Assembly: GCA_028456385.1 (NCBI GenBank)
Contig: JALNQF010000106.1
Span: forward strand, 62,001 to 126,000
DNA from: Ophiosphaerella korrae
Lineage: Eukaryota > Ascomycota > Dothideomycetes > Pleosporales > Phaeosphaeriaceae
Direction of reading: 5' to 3'
DNA length: 64,000 nucleotides
Shown here: piece by piece, positions 35,654 through 45,630 of the stretch
Numbering within the stretch: the stretch's first letter is position 1
Layout: the number at the start of each line of letters is the position of its first letter
The notes under the pieces: model-generated
What the model was told of the DNA's origin: nothing
Seen by the model: only the letters and a program-made list of their open reading frames with translations
Databases searched by the model: none
Position numbers and translations under genes: made by a program

Positions 35654-36600
35654 CTAATGAGGGTCTAGTAACAGCCGGCATACCTCGAACATGTATCTTT
35701 GCATTCTTAGCGCATCCTTTCGGAACCACCTTTCTGGAACGAAATCATTTGCGTCCTCGCCAAAAATACTCACACTTGTATTTATGACCGCAGCATTCAC
35801 ACCAACTCGAGTTCTTCCACGGGACCATTGAACAGTTATTTTAAAGCCAGCCTTTGGTACATGGCGTGACAGCGTCATGCCTGCATTGGGATGTAGTCGC
35901 ATGTGTTCTTTGACACAGGCAGCAAGATATGAGAGACCAACAGCTTTGTAGTACTAGATACTCTTGTTTAGGAGACTAGATGAAATAGCTTTATCAATCT
36001 CCGTAGTAAGCTTTGCGTAAGCCTCAGGTTTACGTAGAAGATGATAGGTATACCGGTAATCGCGGCGGCAGTTGTATCGGAGCCGGCAATACTCATCGAA
36101 ATTAAGTAATGTCAAAACTCAATGGCATCAGGCCACAAAGCTCCATATACCTCCCTTTTTGTTTCGGCATGGCTGAAGTCTTTTTTAGCTCCACTGTCAT
36201 ACATAATGTTGAAGAAGCTTTGAAGCATGTCTTCTCTCTCCGCGTTAGCCATACTGGCTAGAAGGATTGACGGCTCAGTGGTAAATGCTTCGGAAGCTTT
36301 TTCAATATGCTTCAAGGCTCGCAATGCATTGAATACGGTGGGCATTGAAGCACCGCTGATAATATACAATGGTTGCATGTAATTTGGGATTGCACGAACT
36401 ATAGAAATGATCGGTATGAATAGATCCCAAGCTTTGATACAATCTTCATGATCGTGTGTATTCTTCATACAGCCATATATCCAGTTAAAGAAAGCTTTCC
36501 GATGAAGTCGAAGGAACACCTAGTTGCAGTCAATATCAGTTCCACGTAGGGCTAAAATGGATTGTGGATCACTGAGCCCAAGTAACTAGAGGGTTTGCAA
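35654..36600 (-). pseudogene. Cytochrome P450 relic lacking the heme-binding end
   Basis: On the minus strand, P450 blocks appear in order. LSDPQSILALRGTDI (about 36575-36535) runs to a stop; FLRLHRKAFFNWIYGCMK follows with AEREDMLQSFFNIMYDSG. Then comes the I-helix SIAGSDTTAAAITG (about 36098-36055) after an in-frame stop. A one-base frame change leads to YHLLRKPEAYAKLTTEIDKA, another stop, then YLAACVKEHMRLHPNAGMTL with the ExxR-equivalent region altered to KEHMR. Last is INTSVSIFGEDANDFVPERW. The sequence stops before the FxxGxRxCxG heme loop, which is not found further left. Stops, a frameshift and loss of the heme ligand mark it as dead. Confidence 0.85.
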
Positions 36601-38032
36601 GTACGGCTGATTCTCAGTAAGCGCATGCGTAGGAGGCTGAGATTGAATGACGGCCCGAAAAATAAATTATAGCTTATACAAGGGATAACCCTTCGGGATT
36701 CTGTAAGGTACCCGCGATCCACTGTGTGACATAAATCCTATGATTCAGAGTACCGTCCTAGACATAATAGGTTTCCCCTTTATGTGTAGCAAAGGCCAGT
36801 CACCTGGCATTCGATAACGGTCAATGTCAATGGTGTGCTGTCGGTCTGGAGAGCATCGAAAGTTAGCGTTATATCTGTGGACTAAATAACCTTAACTACG
36901 CCACAAGGGTCGAAGAGAAGCCAATGTCTTATGCACCATGTCATTCACACACTAGCTTCTAAGCTCTTCGTCATCAGTTCTTCATCTTGTACATTTTGTG
37001 TTCAACTAACTGGCTTATACTCGATCTTTTCGAGTACCAAGTGTTACCTTACTCAGTTGTTGCGATTATAGAAGGGTTCATACAAATACTCTCTTAGAAA
37101 ACTCCATGTTAGTGTTTTGCTAGCGAAACGCGGCTCAATGATCAAATTGCTGAATTCGTTGATATGATAGCTAGACTACCGCGCTGTGTGCATAAACGAA
37201 ACATGACATTAAATTTATGGCGCCACACGTTTCAAATGGGCGGATGAACTTATATAATAATATTCTACGAAAAAAGGGTGTGAAAGATGGTTGCAGGTTT
37301 GATTTTACCTGAACAAGACAACAGTTACTATCTAGTTTTAATAATAATATAATATATGTGGGTATTTTTATTCAATAGACTATCTGGCGAAAAAAGATCT
37401 CGATGTAGGCTGTGCGGGGTGATATCGCCATATTGTGCAACACTTAGCTCATGCCTTTGCAGACGGGCGTGAACACTCGGAATGGATGCATTCCATCGTT
37501 AAGACCTTTTTATTAATATACTTCTTAAACTCCACACCGTTGGTTTGATGTTCAAAATACGCATTGACTGCTCATACTTGCATCTTCTGAAGAAGAACAT
37601 ACCGCTTACACTATACTTCCCGTTAGCCCCATAGTTTAGCTTACAATACTTCCGTATTCCATTGAATTGGGCAAGGCTACAACAAGGCTCATCAAAATTG
37701 TGTGTCAATATAGGATTATCAATAGTACTGTTAGACTAAAGAAAGGATCATGCATGGGTCTAGAAATCCATCCGTAAGCGACTAGCTAGTGTGGCGGAGC
37801 TGGATGACGCACACCATGAAATCAGCATGCTCCACAAATATCGTATCATGAAACATTCGCTCGTGCGTTCTCGAACGATGATAATGACTGAAAGAACCCA
37901 TTGACTCGCAACCTTCTATCGGTATCTACCTCGTCCTTGTTCGTCGCTTGCTACGTTCGGCGCTATTAATACGCCGAGGATCATCACATTCGTTTAGTTG
38001 CTTGACACACAGAATTTCACGAGTCATACGCC
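36601..38032. other. AT-rich gene-free stretch
   Basis: No recognisable frame on either strand. The sequence is visibly AT-rich and TA-rich between about 36640 and 37700, like the ground around the P450 relic. This fits an old repeat or gene eroded by mutation, perhaps RIP. No terminal repeats or transposase motifs were seen. Confidence 0.5.
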
Positions 38033-38839
38033 ATGGGTCGTAGAGTCGACGGTAATATGGGCGGAATTTGTGGTTATGCAAAGTCAAAATATGAAGAAAG
38101 GGTAGAAGAGAAGAAACGGCAACGATCGAGCAACGAGCCCCGGCCAGGTGGTTACGGGAAACTACACAAACCACCACAAGTACAGACTTTGCACGAACGG
38201 CCGCGAAATCGGCTTCGAAAGCATGCTTCACTACCGCCGCCGACCTCTCGGGATGTCATTCGCTTATATGTCCTGGAGTATGAACCATATCCCAAGAACA
38301 CATATCCTGGCAAAGTCTTAGGCATTTTTTCCACGTTTGATGCTGTCACACTTGGCGCACTTAAGCACGGAGCTTATGCATTTTCAAAAGAAGGAATGCT
38401 TGACGGTAGTGAGTATCTGAGTCCTACCGGTCGTATCAAAATTGTGCAGACAACTGTACAGCACAGTGGCGTTAGGGCAAAGGTGTCAGGACGAAGCCGA
38501 AGCTTAGACGGCGAACATGTCAGGCTTGACATCCCACATCCCGAGAGCCAGTATAACCAATCCAAGCGACCGGAAGATGAGCGTATTGAGACGGAAATAT
38601 TGTTCCTAGCAACCCGAGAAGGGCCTACTACGGCTTCTTGGATAGGGGTGTTCAAGGACAAAAGTCTGGCATGGGGCGCGTGCCTCAAAGACAAGGCTAT
38701 GTGCACAGCATCAGATACATTGTGTGATGAAGTGAGAACTATCGGCCTCAACAACATGCCATCAATAACTGGAAGGCTAATTCGGAGTGGACGCCACACA
38801 TGGACTGTTGTACAATACACAACTAACGTCACAATTTAA
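38033..38839 (+). CDS. Hypothetical fungal protein
   Basis: A single exon of 268 residues starting at ATG 38033. The first 85 residues are basic and Pro-rich. The rest looks folded: VIRLYVLEYEPYPKNTYPGK, VLGIFSTFDAVTLGALKHGA, a Gly/Tyr turn (YLSPTGRIKIVQTTV), ILFLATREGPTTASWIGVFK and a final RHTWTVVQYTTNVTI. The pattern resembles lineage-restricted hypothetical proteins of Pleosporales, an impression I could not test. No signal peptide, membrane segment or catalytic motif is visible. Codon use looks normal, and it sits alone after the AT-rich block. Confidence 0.65.
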   Translation: MGRRVDGNMGGICGYAKSKYEERVEEKKRQRSSNEPRPGGYGKLHKPPQVQTLHERPRNRLRKHASLPPPTSRDVIRLYVLEYEPYPKNTYPGKVLGIFSTFDAVTLGALKHGAYAFSKEGMLDGSEYLSPTGRIKIVQTTVQHSGVRAKVSGRSRSLDGEHVRLDIPHPESQYNQSKRPEDERIETEILFLATREGPTTASWIGVFKDKSLAWGACLKDKAMCTASDTLCDEVRTIGLNNMPSITGRLIRSGRHTWTVVQYTTNVTI

Positions 38840-39535
38840 ATATTCACTAATTTGAACGAACACTGCTGGTGCTATTCTTTTCTTATTTTTATTCTCCAAG
38901 AAAGAACTTGTTCGAACATCGCAGTAAGAATGGAGATTGTGTCTACGCTGCCGTGGTGGTGATCGAGAGCTTACTTACCCCACTTGTCTCATCAAGTGGG
39001 GTAAGATTGGCCAAATTTTACCGATAAGATTTGCCCAACCTAATTACACGGCGAAGCAAGCCGTATCACCACAGTTCCCTTGCATTGCGGTGAATTTCAC
39101 AGGTGCTATCTATGAATCTTATCCCAAGTCTGGTTACGGAAAACCCGGATTAACAACAGGCTCCGCGCTCCATATTGAAGATATCTGTGCGAAGTTATTG
39201 CGCAGCCTTCCACATTATCTATCAAATCCGTACTTCAGGTACCACCAACTTTTCCGGAGTATACGGATCATCTGTAATGCAAGCCACGCGATTGGGCATG
39301 CTGACCGCTAGTTTAAGTAGGTACCAACCTGCAGTGCCATGCAAGCACCAGAGTATGCCCTACATGTCGATCGAGCAAGGCTCAAAACAAGTCTGCTTTG
39401 CTGTCGCTAAAATTGCTATTGTTTGCTTTTGAGAAAGTTTATTATTATCTTTTGAGTGCTTTGAAAACATAAATAATCCGAGCAATAATTTAGCGGCGCG
39501 GTCGTGATTTTCTTTGCGACATGTAAGCGAGTATC
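38840..39535. other. Intergenic stretch with an unrecognised open frame
   Basis: A plus-strand frame runs from 38937 to 39311 (first in-frame ATG not well placed; content includes FPCIAVNFTGAIYESYPK). It has no recognised family, and nothing around it confirms an exon. It may be a relic. Confidence 0.35.
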
Positions 39536-41411
39536 ATGCGCTTCACAAAATGTGGCGCCTTGCTTCTGGCAAGCTGTTTTATTGAGGTCGTCGTCAGTGC
39601 ATGTGTACCAGATTTTCCGGAAGAGCTTCTATCAGACCCTTTGGTACTTCGGCATCCTTCGATTTCTACAGCATTTGAAGAGGTGGAACGCAAACTATCC
39701 GCCCTATATACTAACACTACACGCGATGGGCTTAGTTTCGCAGTTGTGAGTGAACAGCACCAGCTAGTATCGCTCCATTGACCCAGCGCAGGTTCATGCT
39801 TCCGCATCAGGGGGCATATTTACGTTCAATAATGGTACACTCAAAATGAATGAGACAGCTTCACACGCAGGAGGTAACATTGTGACGAGCGACTCTATCT
39901 TCCGTATTATGTCGGTGTCGAAGAATTTGGCTATGACTTCTGCGCTTGTCGTTTCGAACATCCCCAACCAATCTCTTTACCCTGGCCTCTCGTTAGATAC
40001 TCCCGTACGTTATCTTCTACCAGAGTTTACCCTCCTGGAACCGGATTGGAACGATGGAGGAAGCGAGATTACTCTAAGCATGCTTGCGAGTCACACAGCT
40101 GGGATTTCGAGGGAGTCTTACAGCACTGGGTTCAACATGGTTTTGAATAGTGGGAAAGCGGACGCTGCCACTATTGGAGCGGCATGGGCTAGCGCGACCG
40201 CTGAGGACGTGATCAAAGCCATAATGAAGGAAAAGCTGATGTTTGCACCAGGCCAGAGAGCTGCTTATTCGAATGCAGGGACATCACTCCTAGCCTTGGC
40301 AGTCACAGCCTACTACAATAACATCACAAAATCAGATCTGTCTTGGAGCCAGCTCGCTACCCAAAAGCTTCTTCAACCGCTCAACATGACACACAGCTTC
40401 TTTGGTACTGTGCCACAGTATCTAGAGCAATACTTCGGAGTGCCTGGAGGGGATAACTGGGCAGATTTGGTCATTGGTGAAGGATACAACCCAGCAGCTG
40501 GTATGTGGAGTTCAGCAAACGACCTTGCAAAATACCTTCATGCAATCTGGCTATCACCGAATTCCAGCCTCATCACTGCATACCAGCGCCGCCGCTCTCT
40601 ACAACCTGTCACCATCCTCCCAGACGGGCAGCAACAAGTTGGCGCAGGCTGGGAGATACAACTCCTTAGCCTAAATACTAGTACCGATGCATCACGACGG
40701 TCGATGAAGACGTATAGCATCTTTGGCAAGGCTGGGGATGGAGGAGGCTGGCATTCCTGGATCGACGTAATTCCAAACCTCGGATATGGCATCATAATAC
40801 TGGCACAGAGGTCGAATATCGAGGGATACAAAGGCATTACACCGACGGCGATACGCGATGCTGTGCATAGCGTTCTTGCGCCGAGCTTCGCCAAAGCCCT
40901 GACGGCACGCACGGCTGAGCGCTTCGCCGGTATCTACACTGCGGGTAGAGATACCGGTCTCCTTGTCGACCAAGTCCATCGAGCTTCTATAAACACAACA
41001 ACCTTTGCCAAAATTGAGGTTGAAGACCAGATCTTGTACCTCCGTGAGCTCATGGTGAATGGGAGCAACGCTCTAGAAGCTATAGATCGCTTAGGCTGGG
41101 TCGCAGATACAGGGCCTAGATATTTTTCTGGTGAGCAGGGTGTTGCACTTGAGCCTGCTGAGGGTGCAGCTGAGAATGCAGAGTTTGGTGAGAGGGCGCA
41201 AGTATGGCGTTTGATCTTTCCGGGACTGGAGACATGCGACTGGTTCGATTTCGACGGGTATAAGGATACAAGAGGATGGCCATTAAGTAAGATTGTTCTG
41301 ATTGAACGGGACGATGGAGTTGAGTTGAGATATCCACCCTTCGACGTCGCGGTAACCCGTAAACGATCACAGACATATCCGAGGTACCAATACAATAGAG
41401 GAAACTCATAA
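39536..41411 (+). CDS. Secreted beta-lactamase-fold serine hydrolase (class C type)
   Basis: Two exons, 39536-39745 and 39792-41411, with a 46-bp intron; 609 residues. The N-terminus MRFTKCGALLLASCFIEVVV with a following Ser-Ala-Cys is a signal peptide. The beta-lactamase/DD-peptidase core has the catalytic SxxK as Ser111-Val-Ser-Lys114 in IFRIMSVSKNL, and the second motif Y-S-N at Tyr229 (AAYSNAGTSLL). Also visible are LASHTAGISRE, the usual 'HTSG' helix, and NPAAGMWSSANDLAKYL. A third motif may be the GGGWHSWIDVIP region. Several Asn-x-Ser/Thr sites fit secretion. The family includes esterases, peptidases and lactone hydrolases, so the substrate is unknown. The C-terminal third is a lipocalin-like or unassigned extension. 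Confidence 0.9.
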
Positions 41412-41627
41412 TGCATTGACATGTATCAGAAGCTTGCATCCATCACTCCAAAAATGTGGTTATCTACAGCCTATTCAACTTTCCTCTTCGCAGCCAAAAA
41501 TCTATGACACCAGACCATGCAACGCTAACAAATATTGTGTTTGCTGGCACATACAATTACATTTTATCATTGTTGGGGCGACCCGGAGTTGTCTGCCCCA
41601 AGTTAGCCTCAGCTGGGGGACGCTTTG

Positions 41628-42473
41628 TCAAAGCTCTTCTTCAGTTGCATGCTGCAGTGAAGGCACAATATTTGGTAACGCAGGGGTGGAGTACTCAACA
41701 CCACAAGAGCCCCGATCAAGTGCGAGAGCATTAAGATCCCAGTGGAGCTGTTCTGAGGCATCGTTTGGCAAGTCGATACGGCTACGAGCACGCTGGAGCT
41801 GAGCGGGGTTCGCGCCACCATCGTTGGAGACCGTGAACGAAAGCGACAGTGAGTCAAGCTTTGTGGCGAACTCTTCTTCTTCCCTGCTTATCTCTAGTGT
41901 AGAACAGATGTGACTTGGTCGGGTCTTCGATTTAAATTCTAATTCATAGTCCAGGCGATCGCGCGCACAGTCGGTCTCTAGTTGCCGATGTTCCAAATAC
42001 CACTGATCATACTGCGTTTTGGTCATTTGATCAATTGGAGGATACAATGAGTTATGTTGGGCTTCTCGGTCTTCCCAGATATGGAGAGCTTCGGACTGGA
42101 CGCATTCATTACATATGAAAGCAGAGCCGGAAATGTTTCCGAAGGGTTCGACACAGTTGGCGCCACAGTCTTCTACCACGTCTGTGCGAATGCGATGAGA
42201 GCAGAGAAGTTGATGGTAGAGGCGACCTTGGCATGGCGCGAAACGTTTTGATCGTACGTTGTTGAAGAGGGATGTTGAGGCATAGGGTAGTGCTGATGAC
42301 GTAGATGGTGTTTGAGGGCTGCCGTTCTGATTTGAATTTGAAGTCGATGTCGAATCTGCACTTCTACTCCAGCCCCATTGACACGCCATTACCAGATTTG
42401 CGTAGGGCATTATGTTGTCAGAAGATTCAGAGGTGGGTGTAGTGGGTCGAAAAGAGTTGTTGGAGAAGGCCAT
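41628..42473 (-). CDS. Hypothetical protein with Cys/His cluster
   Basis: A single exon of 281 residues from ATG 42473, the first in frame. The head is Ser/Thr/Asn-rich and disordered. Residues about 80-125 hold a Cys/His pattern, CQGRLYHQLLCSHRI, VEDCGANC and FICNECV, which could bind zinc. An acidic helical part follows (KTQYDQWYLEHRQLETDCAR). I do not recognise a named family, though similar small 'C..H..C' proteins are common as hypotheticals in Pleosporales. It is convergent with the serine hydrolase (216 bp between stops). Confidence 0.6.
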   Translation of the reverse strand: MAFSNNSFRPTTPTSESSDNIMPYANLVMACQWGWSRSADSTSTSNSNQNGSPQTPSTSSALPYASTSLFNNVRSKRFAPCQGRLYHQLLCSHRIRTDVVEDCGANCVEPFGNISGSAFICNECVQSEALHIWEDREAQHNSLYPPIDQMTKTQYDQWYLEHRQLETDCARDRLDYELEFKSKTRPSHICSTLEISREEEEFATKLDSLSLSFTVSNDGGANPAQLQRARSRIDLPNDASEQLHWDLNALALDRGSCGVEYSTPALPNIVPSLQHATEEEL

Positions 42474-43133
42474 GATTGTAACAAGTGAGAGGCTGGTGTG
42501 TTGGTTGGCGTCAGCTGACAAAGACGCGTTGATGCCTTTGGTGATAAAAGTGTTTGCTTGATCTCCGTAAAAGAAGCGAACAGTGGAACAAGATCAGAGA
42601 TGACTGGACGGGTTACGAAAGTAATAAACTGATATACCGCTTGTGCTACTTTATCGAGATCCGATGAAGCGCATTGTCTGTGCACTACGTGTGCACGATT
42701 CGGCTGGGTAAGCTACTAGGAATAAAGAAGGCTGCTCTCACAAATGTTTATCCCAAAAGAAGATGCACACGTATAGGTGAGCAGAGAAGAGGTGATATAG
42801 CGATGCCGGAACATGCAATCGGGTGGTGCTGGGGTGGAATGGTGGTTACGAATGTTGGATATTGAAGAGTCATGGTGGCGATCACGACGCGTTGGCTCGT
42901 GATCTGCACTAAGCTATTTATGGCATTGCGCATCTTCGAGCTGCCCCAGCCACTCAATGAGTCAGAATCGATATATTCTGAAGCTTACCATGATGTATTT
43001 CCGCCCCATGGAGAAAGTGGGCGAAGTCGTCAAGTTTCTACGATTTATGAAAATCTGCAAATTATGTACCCGGCTACAGAAACTCGAAGATTCTACTCTC
43101 GTGCCTCTTTCTTTGGATTCATTACGGACAACC
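42474..43133. other. Intergenic stretch
   Basis: It contains the upstream region of the Cys/His protein gene and the 3' flank of the second MFS gene. Open frames on the plus strand here are shadows of the carrier or have no character. Confidence 0.5.
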
Positions 43134-44956
43134 TTAGACCAAAAATCTGAAGCCATGCGCCTGTGCCTCGCCTGGGACCGCATTGATAGCCCCATCCACA
43201 TGCTCACCCCGGTCCAGTTTCTTATTCAGCCTGCCCAGAATAATCCTCATAATCACCGCCATTATGATCGCTAGTGCCGCAGTTGCACAGTCTACGCTGA
43301 GCGGAACCGTCAGGTTTGGCTGTTTGCCTCCCTTCGGCTGCGGGTACATGTAACTTGCATAAATGCTGCTTGTGTTGGATATGGCGTTGATGAAAGCGAG
43401 GGCAGCCGCTCGCTTAGCTGGCGGCCGGGGCATTGAATTCGAGATCCAGGCAAGTGCAACGACATATCCAGTATAGACTCCAGGCACCATGAGCATCATC
43501 GCCACATAGCGGGGTGCTGTACTATGTGTTGCAGCCGCAAGAATGAAAGCGAATACTCCAACACAGAGAGGAAGCACGATGTGTAGAAACCTTTCGCCGG
43601 TGCGATCAGCATGCCATGCATTCAAGTACGTCGTAATAACCGCCAGAACGTACGGCGGCGCAGTAAGCAGGAGCGTGCGGATGTTGTCATAGCCGAGCGT
43701 CTGAATCGAGTTAATCAACTGCCTCTCGTCCCTCGAGGATGTTTCAAACTCACTTTGACAACCGTAGGGAAGAAGTTCGTTACTGAGGCCGAGGACACAA
43801 TCGATAATAAGAGAATAGTCAAAACCCATGTCTTGATATCCAGCAACGCAAGCTTCAAGCCATGGAAAAAAGTTTGGGACTCTGAATCCTTCCAATCATC
43901 TTCTCCAATATCTTCTTGTAGGCGATATACGGCAAGCTGGCGTTCTTCTTCCGAGAGCCACGTTGTTGTTCGGGGAAAATTTGGGAGAATAAAGATGGCG
44001 GTGAAAGCGATCACAACTGTTATGACGCCTTCAATGATGAAGACCCATCTCCAAGCTCGTAATCCACGTGCGCCATCCTGAAGATAAAGAGTCAGCAAAC
44101 CAATGCGCACCTCGCAAATAGGATCGATAAGGATACTTACCATATTGCCAATAATACCGGCCGTAATTAGTCCACCGAAAGCCCCTGAAACGAGTGAGCC
44201 TGAATAAAGCACTGCTGTGCGAAAGCCTAGCTCCTTTCTGGTATACCATGCTGAGAGATAAAACAATGCACCCGGAAAGAAGGCTGCCTCGACAATTCCC
44301 AGGAAAAATCGGCAGGCCAGGAGCCCACCGAAGTTGTGACAAGCACCAGTTGCTCCAGAAATGATTCCCCACACAATCATACATGTCGGGAGATAGAATG
44401 CTGGTTTCCCTGTTTTATTGAGGAACAAATTTGACGGTACTTGCATCAAAACATATCCTCTTTTCTAACCATTAGCGACTCTGTTGCCGTTTTGTTCGTC
44501 CAATCTAGCACACTTACACAAAGAGAATGGATACTGTAGTCTATCCTCAAATCAGCACGGGATATTTCTTATTAATAAATGTCATACTGGTGCCATACCT
44601 GATATTGAACACTCGAAAGGTTTAGTTCGTCCTGCAGTCCCGCAAATCGCACGGCTGCGATGTTGTTCCTGTCTAAAGAAATGTTAGAGTATATCAAGAA
44701 GTCGATCCGGAAGCTTCTGACCTAGATAATTCATGATATATATCAAAATGATCATTGGTAGTATCCGTATATCGATTTTCCTCCTCAGCTTTGCTTCCGC
44801 CTGAATGCGTTGCTCTTGCGTCATGGCTGCAACGAGCGGTGGCGGCACCAATTTGCTGTCTGATGGGCCATGACCTGGCTCGACGACAATAGGGGAAATT
44901 TCGTCCGATATACGGTCCGACCCCGCTTTGGGGTTGATTTCAGTTGTTGTAGCCAT
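43134..44956 (-). CDS. Second MFS transporter of the anion:cation symporter family
   Basis: Six exons: 44956-44722, 44672-44599, 44540-44518, 44459-44141, 44077-43754 and 43700-43134; 513 residues in one frame. Joins give NYL/DRNNIAAVRFAGLQ (the DRxN signature), VQYQ/TTVSILF/VGYVLMQVPSN, GNM/DGARGLRAWRWVFIIEG and TVVK/TLGYDNIRTLLL. Exon 3 is only 23 nt. Other family marks are LLACRFFLGIVEAAFFPGAL and AFINAISNTSSIYASYMYPQ. The N-terminal cytosolic tail (MATTTEINPKAG...) is acidic. ATG 44956 is the first in frame. Substrate unknown; an organic anion is likely by family. It is transcribed in the same direction as the nitrilase, 674 bp downstream of it, so a carboxylate or nitrile-derived substrate is a possible link. 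Confidence 0.92.
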
Positions 44957-45630
44957 GCGATAAGATGGTGCGAGGAAGCAGGAAGAACCACCAAGCACGT
45001 CGAGAGCGAGGGGGCGCACAAAAGCTTTTAATTATACGAAGCTTGCCTGTCGCTTGCAAAACCGCGGCAGGGATACGCGCGCCATCGACCTGGTAAGAAG
45101 CCTGAGACTTTGGTAAATTGATGCGGCTTCCCCAGACAGGGCGACCACCCGCTGCACTACCGGGGTTATGACCTTTTGTGCTCCGGTATTTCGGTCCGCG
45201 GTGGGATCATCACTTTATCAGGCTCGGGTTGGACAAGCCAATCGTTGGGAATATGTGCTGATGCAACAACGTCACGTCACGAGGCAGCACGAGTGCTTAG
45301 TGTGGAGGACAGGATAAAGTGGTTGCGGGGTGAAGATCTGCCGAGGCGTTCGCTCTGGGTCTTTCGGCCCGATGTCGCTTGAATTTGTAACTCTTTTCTC
45401 ATTCTCAGGGTTGTCTCTTGATCAAGTCGTTACTATTTCTTAAAGCCCTTGATGTATGAGCAAAAGCTCAAGTATGGTAATATATATGAGTCTGGGGACA
45501 TAAAAATGTGACCGATAGCTTCGAAAGGCCAATTGAAACAAGCATTTCTTCAAACACTACAATACTATACAAATATCCCCGAGAACTACAATACGATAGT
45601 GTAGTTGCATATAATACGAAGTTATTTTGT
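44957..45630. other. Upstream region of the second MFS gene / 3' flank of the nitrilase gene
   Basis: No gene seen. GC-rich between 45050 and 45210 with several CGG/CCG triplets (see 45184-45201), then AT-rich. Confidence 0.5.
45184..45201. promoter_or_regulatory. Candidate Zn2Cys6 binding site upstream of the second MFS gene
   Basis: cggtatttcgg places two CGG triplets in direct orientation with a 5-bp spacer, followed 1 bp later by ccgcgg. Zn2Cys6 factors commonly bind paired CGG triplets. The site lies about 230 bp upstream of the carrier start codon. This is pattern only and could be chance. Confidence 0.35.

Noticed and set aside
38937..39311. Unrecognised plus-strand frame before the serine hydrolase
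   Set aside because: No family match from memory and no splice partner; could be a relic but cannot be supported.
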